Below, in pieces: positions 58,961-64,000 of a stretch of DNA of 64,000 nucleotides. Position 1 is the stretch's first letter. Every line of letters begins with the position of its first letter. The stretch covers positions 15,161,360 through 15,225,359 of the forward strand of contig CM067311.1 in assembly GCA_034231615.1 (NCBI GenBank), written 5' to 3'. This DNA is from Meghimatium bilineatum (Eukaryota; Mollusca; Gastropoda; Stylommatophora; Philomycidae). The notes under the pieces were generated by a model that did not search any database, was not told where the DNA came from, and was given only the letters and a program-made list of their open reading frames with translations. The translations under genes were made by a program, and so were the position numbers.

Positions 58961-59491
58961 TACCTACATCTATTGAGAGGTCTATACTTGAGCCCGCTCA
59001 TACCTACATTTATTGAGAGGTCTATACTGGAGCCCGCTCATACCTACATCTATTGAGAGGTCTATACTGGAGCCCGCTCATACCTACATCTATTGAGAGG
59101 TCTATACTGGAGCCCGCTCATACCTACATTTATTGAGAGGTCTATACTGGAGCCCGCTCATACCTACATCTATTGAGAGGTCTATACTGGAGCCCGCTCA
59201 TACCTACATCTATTGAGAGGTCTATACTGGAGCCCGCTCATTCCTACATCTATTGAGAGGTCTATACTGGAGCCCGCTCATGCCTACATCTATTGAGAGG
59301 TCTATACTGTAGCCGCTCATACCTACATTTTATTGAGAGATCTATACTGGAGCCCGCTCATACCTACATCTATTGAGAGGTCTATAATGGAGCCCGCTCA
59401 TACCTACATCTATTGAGAGGTCTATACTGGAGCCCGCTCATACCTACATCTATTGAAAGGTCTATACTGGAGCCCGCTCATACCTACATCC
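58961..59491. repeat. 40-bp tandem repeat, about 13 copies
   Basis: The unit contains tacctacatctattgagagg and tctatactggagcccgctca. Units are nearly identical, without spacers of differing sequence, so this is a minisatellite and not a CRISPR array. Confidence 0.95.
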
Positions 59492-60193
59492 ATTCACACT
59501 GATTATTTATGATTATTTACTTCGGAAAAACTTACCGATTTTGAATTTCATGCATTTAACATAAGAAAATACAATGAAATTCTATTTCTTAGTTCAAAAG
59601 TCATAGACACGCTCGTGACCGAAACAGAACATATTTAAATAGTGTACTATGATCGAGGGCGGAATATGACTACATACGTAGGTTAACTATGGTTACTCAC
59701 ATCTGACGAAGTACATGCTGTGTATAATAATACTTGTGTTTAATGTCTGCAATTTCGACCCATGTAACTCAGAAGGTGAACCAAATAGTAACAATTGTTG
59801 GAGACACATAATCGATGCAGTTGTAACAATAAGACAACACTGTATTGATGAGGTAAAGACTAGAATAGGTATGCTTCATGTTCGTATATTACCGGCACAG
59901 TATTTATGTCATCTGACACAAAATGTTAAGAAAATATAGCTTCGATTATATAAAAATATTTTAACTGGCATATAATTGTCATGGTATTATGGCTACAATG
60001 ATATAAATGAAACTAATGCTTCAATGATATATAATTGTCATGGTCATATAGCTTCAATGATAAAATGGTAATATAGCTTCAATGATAAAATGGTAATATA
60101 GATTCAATGATGTAGATGACAGTATAGCTTCAGTGATATATAATTATCATGATAGTATAGCTGCAATAATATAGATGGTAATATAGCTTCAGT

Positions 60194-60430
60194 GGGAGCC
60201 GCGTTAGCGCAGTGGTTAGCGCACTGGCTTCGCATATGAGTGGTCCTGGGTTCATTCCCCAGTTGAGGCGGAAATGTTTTCAGATCGCAACGGCTCCCAG
60301 GTCGACCCAGCCTTAAATGGGTACCGGATTAATCCGGGAAGTAAAGACTGCGAGGGAGAGGAGATGGCTACCGCCCTCATTTGCAGAGCCTGTGAAATGT
60401 GAGATCGCTAACATCTCACACATAAAATTA
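60194..60430 (+). repeat. tRNA-derived SINE
   Basis: The head is tRNA-like: the A box tagcgcagtgg at 60205-60215 and the B box ggttcattccc at 60249-60259 fit RNA polymerase III promoter consensus and spacing. A perfect five-pair stem (ctggg/cccag) closes a 7-base TpsiC-like loop. The tRNA-unrelated body (cccagccttaaatgggtacc, ggattaatccgggaagtaaa) resembles the conserved central domains of invertebrate SINEs, which I infer rather than match. The tail is A/T-rich (cataaaattatattaatg). The likely target duplication is tatagcttca on both sides, though the host array itself contains that word. Complete and probably relatively young. Confidence 0.8.
60204..60259 (+). promoter_or_regulatory. Internal RNA polymerase III promoter (A and B boxes) of the SINE
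   Basis: A box at 60205-60215 and B box at 60249-60259, separated by 33 bp as in tRNA genes. Whether it is transcribed cannot be seen here. Confidence 0.7.
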
Positions 60431-60800
60431 TATTAATGTATAGCTTCAATGATGTATAATTGTTATGGTAATATAGCTTCAATGATATAAATGGTATCAA
60501 TGTATAGCTTCAGTGATATAAATGATAATATAGCTAAATGATATCAATGTATAGCTTCAATGATAAAAATAGTAATATAGCTAAAATGATATCAATGTAT
60601 AACTTCAATTCAATGATGTATAGTTATGGTAATATAGCTTCAATGATGTATAATTGTTATGGTAATATAGCTTCAATGATGTATAATTGTTATGGTAATA
60701 TAGCTTCAATGATGTATAATTGTTATGGTAATATAGCTTCAATGATATACACTATGTCATAACAATATAGCTTTCATAATATAAATCAGGAATAAATAAA

Positions 60801-60885
60801 TTTGGTGCTCGTGAGAAACCTCAGTGATCTCGTAAGGACACGGCGCACGTGCCATATGCGTTTAAAAGTGCTTGCGAGCACCAAA
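60801..60885. mobile_element. Miniature inverted repeat (GGTGCTCG family), copy 2
   Basis: The ends TTTGGTGCTCGTGAG and CTTGCGAGCACCAAA are inverted repeats matching at 13 of 15 positions. It shares the internal ctcgtaaggaca block with 38308-38389. 85 bp, non-coding. Confidence 0.6.
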
Positions 60886-61547
60886 GATTATAAGTGATTG
60901 ACTTAAAGTGATACTCATAGACTTAAAATATCGCAAAACTCTGATAAAAATGCTAATATAGCTTCAATGATATAGAATGTTATGGTAATATTGATTGTAT
61001 GATATATAATGTTATGGTAATAGTTTGGTTCCATGACAAAATATCCCCAGACACAATATTCCTGCATAGCCAAAAATTAGGAAAAAAGCAATGGTAATAG
61101 TAACATAGAAAAATCAGTAAAGTAATTTATGACAATCCCCTCGGAGATATGGCACGTTTTATACAAACATAAGATATGAAATTTTGTATACAAACATACC
61201 GTGGGGAGATACGAAGCGACTAAGGCTGTGAAAATAACACCTTTATTGTTAAAATTATTGTATTTACACAAACTAGAAAAGTAAAATAGCAAAGATAGTT
61301 TGGACTCAGAAGTGTCACTAGAATAAGTCAGTTTCTTATGTAAACATTCGACGTGGTCGCCGTTCGCAGCCTCAATTTCCAGTGAGCCTTGGGAATCAAC
61401 AAAATCGTGTCCTGAATCAATTATCAGTTACTAATATATATGTTCTATGTTTGTGTTGATGATGATACTTCAATACTTGTACGTTATTGTTGTACGTCTT
61501 GTCTCTATTGGTCCGTTTTCAGTGACTTGAGTACACAGGCTGAATGT

Positions 61548-61790
61548 CTTGACGAGATCACATCTTTTCTTGAGGATATGTTTGGTCAAGTACGAAAAAC
61601 CTGTTTACTTGTGTTGAAAGGAGATTCGGTGCCGCTAGAACGGACCTGGTTCAATTCCCGTCAGTTGTAAGAATTATTTTCATGAATCAACTGCCAAGAA
61701 GCAACAACGTTGAAGGTTGTGCCAATGCATTTAATTCAATGGTGAACGTATCTCATCCAGCATCAGCAAGACTTGTCCGGAAGTTATAGC
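61548..61790 (+). pseudogene. MULE-like transposase C-terminal remnant
   Basis: One frame has ITSFLEDMFGQVRK and, after a stop and frame change, NQLPRSNNVEGCANAFNSMV followed by NVSHPASARLVRK. The second block has the shape LPRTNNxVEGWHxxFNxxxxxxHPxxW found near the end of MULE-type transposases in invertebrates. The tandem array at 61788 begins directly at its end. Recognition is by motif shape only. Confidence 0.42.
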
Positions 61791-62028
61791 AGGTTAAGCT
61801 GTTGCTATAGCATATAAAATCTAGCAGGTTAAGCTGTTGCTATAGCATATAAAATCTAGCAGGTTAAGCTGTTGCTATAGCATATCAAATCTAGCAGGTT
61901 AATATGTTGCTATAGCATATCAAATCTAGCAGGTTAAGCTGTTGCTATAGCATATCAAATCTAGCAGGTTAATATGTTGCTATAGCATATCAAATCTAGG
62001 AGGTTAAGCTGTTGCTATAGCATATAAA
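61788..62028. repeat. 35-bp tandem repeat, about 7 copies
   Basis: The unit contains agcaggttaagctgttgcta and tagcatataaaatct. Two variants (aagctg/aatatg) alternate in the middle. Confidence 0.93.
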
Positions 62029-62404
62029 ACTGAGGACGTAGCATCCCATTACTTTGTGGACTACAGTGAATTTCTATGTTAATGGTTGTCAGATTTTTGT
62101 CGCTTTCTGGGAAACTTTTCTTCAGGGGTCCCTTGTGGCCTAATGAAAAGCCTACTAACTCTTCCTTGCTGTCACTTAGACAGTACTTCATACTGATAGA
62201 GAATTGTACTTGTGCTTCTTCATATGTGCTGCGTCCCTTTGAACACTGCACCACTCTGCGTGTCATGCGTACAGCTCATAGCTTCGAGCGATAATCGCAA
62301 GGGATGTTCGAAAAGAAAATTGCACCTATAAACAAGAAATCGCGAATTGATATCGAACCCAAAACCACATGAACACAAGAGTGATCTACGTTTACCTGTT
62401 CAAA

Positions 62405-62460
62405 TCATGACCATCTGTAATAGAAGACAAGCCGGCTAAAATGATCCTTTAAAATGGAGT
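62405..62460. mobile_element. Solo end of fold-back MITE family FB
   Basis: catgaccatctgtaatagaa followed by gac matches the terminus of the 41563-41810 element. No second arm follows. Confidence 0.45.
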
Positions 62461-62515
62461 ATTTGACTATGCTCTCGATTTTAATTTGCGGTCATACAAA
62501 GTGTTATCTTAAACA

Positions 62516-63900
62516 GCTTAACCACATTTGTCGACCTAACAAAGGCATTCGACACTGTAAATCGCGAAGGACTATGGACGATCATGGCCAAATTTGGATG
62601 TCTCGAAAAATTTATCAACATGGTTCTCCAGTTCCATGATGGAATGACAGCATGTGTCCAAGATGACGGCGCACTCAGCCCCCTTTCCAGTGACTAACGG
62701 TGTCAAACAGGGTTGCGTCCTGGCTCCGATGCTCTTCAGCACGGTGTTCTCTGCCATGTAAAATGATGCTTTCCGGAATAACAGTGCAGGAATTTGTTTT
62801 CACTATCGAGCTGACAGAGGACTATTCAATCTTAGTAGATTGAAGGCCAAGACCAAAACTAAGACAGACATTGTTCGCGACCTCTTGTTCGCCGACGATT
62901 GTGCACTAAATGCTACCAGTCTGAAAGATATGCAGGACAGCATAGACCTCTTTTCTTTAGCCTGTGATGCGTTCGGTCTCACCATCAGCACTGCGAAGAC
63001 TGTACTAATGTATCAACCAGCGTCAGGTGTGCCTTACACAGAACCAGTGATCACAATAAAGGGACAAAAACTTAATACTGCCAATAATTTTGTATATCTC
63101 AGCAGCACCCTATCACAAACTGCGGCAATTGACGAGGATGTTGCCCTGCGTATTGCTCGTGCCAGTGCAGCATTCGGGAGCCTTCGTGCTAACGTCTGGA
63201 TCACGCGTGGTTTCAGTCTGACAACTAAGTTGGACGTGCACCGCACAGTGGTTCTACCAACACTTTTTTATGCTGCGTCTTGCTGGACTGTCTATGCGAA
63301 ACACACTCTAAAGCTAAACTCTTTTCACCTTCGGTGCCTACAAAACCTCATGGGAGTACGTTGGCAGGATCGAGTACCAGACACAAAAATCCTTCAGAAG
63401 TCCCGTATGCAAAACATCCATGCACTGCTGACTAGGTCCCAACTCCGCTGGACTGGCCACATCGTCCGTATGCCAGACAAGCGCCTTCCAAAGAGATTAT
63501 TCTATGGCGAGCTGTACGAAGGTAAACGTTAAAGCGGATGGCTGAAAAAGCGCTTCAAGAATCACATAAAAAAACTCTATCAAGCACTGCAGCATCGATA
63601 TTAGCTCCTGACTACAACACTTGATCGCTCAGCCTGGCACACCCAGATCACTACTGGCATCACGAAATTTGAAAAATAAATAACACCGCAGGAAATCCAC
63701 AACCGCAAGAAGCGAAAGGAAAAATTCTAAAATTCTCCTGCCCCGAACCTTCAGAACTCCTGCATGCACTGCAATAGAACTTTCCGTGCACAAATCAGAT
63801 TCATCGGACACCTAGGAACTCTCAAACCAAATTAGACCATTTTTTTTCTCATCGCATTTATTGTTTTAATGTCATGCTCATCTTCGCTTGCGAAAGAGGA
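62516..63900 (+). mobile_element. RT-bearing non-LTR retrotransposon, CAT-tailed family, 5'-truncated
   Basis: The element begins inside the polymerase at TFVDLTKAFDTVNREGLWTI (motif A; catalytic Asp present). After one frame change VTNGVKQGCVLAPMLFS (motif B) and LLFADDCALNA (motif C, FADD intact) follow. An uninterrupted 230-codon frame (62840-63532) then carries the rest: LTISTAKTVLMYQPA, VYLSSTLSQTAAID, FSLTTKLDVHRTVVLPTLFY, LMGVRWQDRVPDTKIL and MPDKRLPKRLFYGEL. Frameshifts disrupt the C-terminal zinc-finger-like part, and the ccctcatcatcaatc-type 3' end is near 63890. Catalytic motifs A and C survive but lie in different frames. It is collinear with the antisense 39168-40006 copy. Confidence 0.8.
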
Positions 63901-64000
63901 ACCTCATCATCAATCTTAGTGACGGATTATAAATCACGGGAGTAGTACAAATAAGTCGTTAAGAAGGCTAGATTTCCCATTAGTCAGTATGTGTTATATT

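Larger units (their letters stand above)
59960..61030. repeat. Diverged minisatellite on atagcttcaatgat, about 30-33 bp
   Basis: Units of the form tatagcttcaatgatgtata then attgttatggtaa recur irregularly. A regular core is at 60630-60740. A tRNA-derived SINE (60194-60430) and a small MITE (60801-60885) are inserted in it. Confidence 0.85.

Noticed and set aside
58961-59491. Possible CRISPR array (regular 40-bp spacing)
   Set aside because: The whole 40-bp unit is repeated, with no unique spacers, and the context is animal nuclear DNA.
59690-59740. Minus-strand donor CAGAT|gtgagtaac as a further SASH1 exon
   Set aside because: The only exon that fits the phase is very short, with no pyrimidine tract before its acceptor. 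Coding similarity cannot be judged.
60194-60266. Possible functional tRNA gene
   Set aside because: A and B boxes are good, but the acceptor stem does not close and the sequence continues into a SINE body. It is a tRNA-derived SINE head.
62015-62294. Overlapping sense and antisense ORFs of 83 and 72 codons
   Set aside because: No family motif, splice sites or repeat relationship. Could be old transposon DNA, but nothing supports a call.

Overview
The window looks like AT-rich, gene-poor nuclear DNA from an invertebrate animal, most probably a mollusc or other lophotrochozoan. That placement is an inference from the mix of LINE, SINE and hAT remnants and from one spliced host gene; nothing in the sequence fixes the species. 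There are no prokaryotic operons, ribosome-binding sites or CRISPR arrays, and no intact protein-coding ORF of ordinary length. Most open frames here are products of tandem arrays or decayed transposons.

The one host gene I can support lies on the minus strand. Three small exons (51635-51592, 32160-32053 and 24033-23930) have good splice sites and exactly compatible phases. They join into an uninterrupted 85-codon stretch resembling the N-terminal conserved region of the SASH1/SLY family of SAM-SH3 signalling adaptors. The introns are about 19.4 kb and 8.0 kb. The rest of the gene, including the start, SH3 and SAM parts, was not found and is probably outside the window. The central 28 kb, at least, is therefore intronic.

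The remainder is transposon debris and tandem repeats. Non-LTR retrotransposon remnants fall into several families: one with reverse transcriptase plus RNase H and a CTAA-type tail (33066-35363, 19050-19444, 50785-50990), one with a zinc-finger-like C-terminus and a CAT-type tail (39168-40006, 62516-63900, related 6842-7325), RTE-like pieces (4455-4888, 15300-15680, 27920-28570, 48640-49115) and two further RNase H elements (11663-12610, 13065-14410). There are two related SINE-like families sharing a 3' end with a GAA-type tail, one tRNA-derived SINE (60194-60430), hAT-type and fold-back MITEs, a Tc1-like transposase fragment, and a decayed copy of a dispersed invertebrate ORF family (about 600-1320).

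About 25 separate minisatellite or microsatellite arrays punctuate the window, the largest being 2.1 kb (21161-23268) and 1.4 kb (43826-45200). At least two arrays grew out of SINE copies. Nested insertions with recognisable target-site duplications (31484-31650, 27986-28284, 705-952) give a relative chronology. I found no undescribed molecular system. The most valuable results are the hidden three-exon gene and the evidence that SINE tails seed minisatellites.
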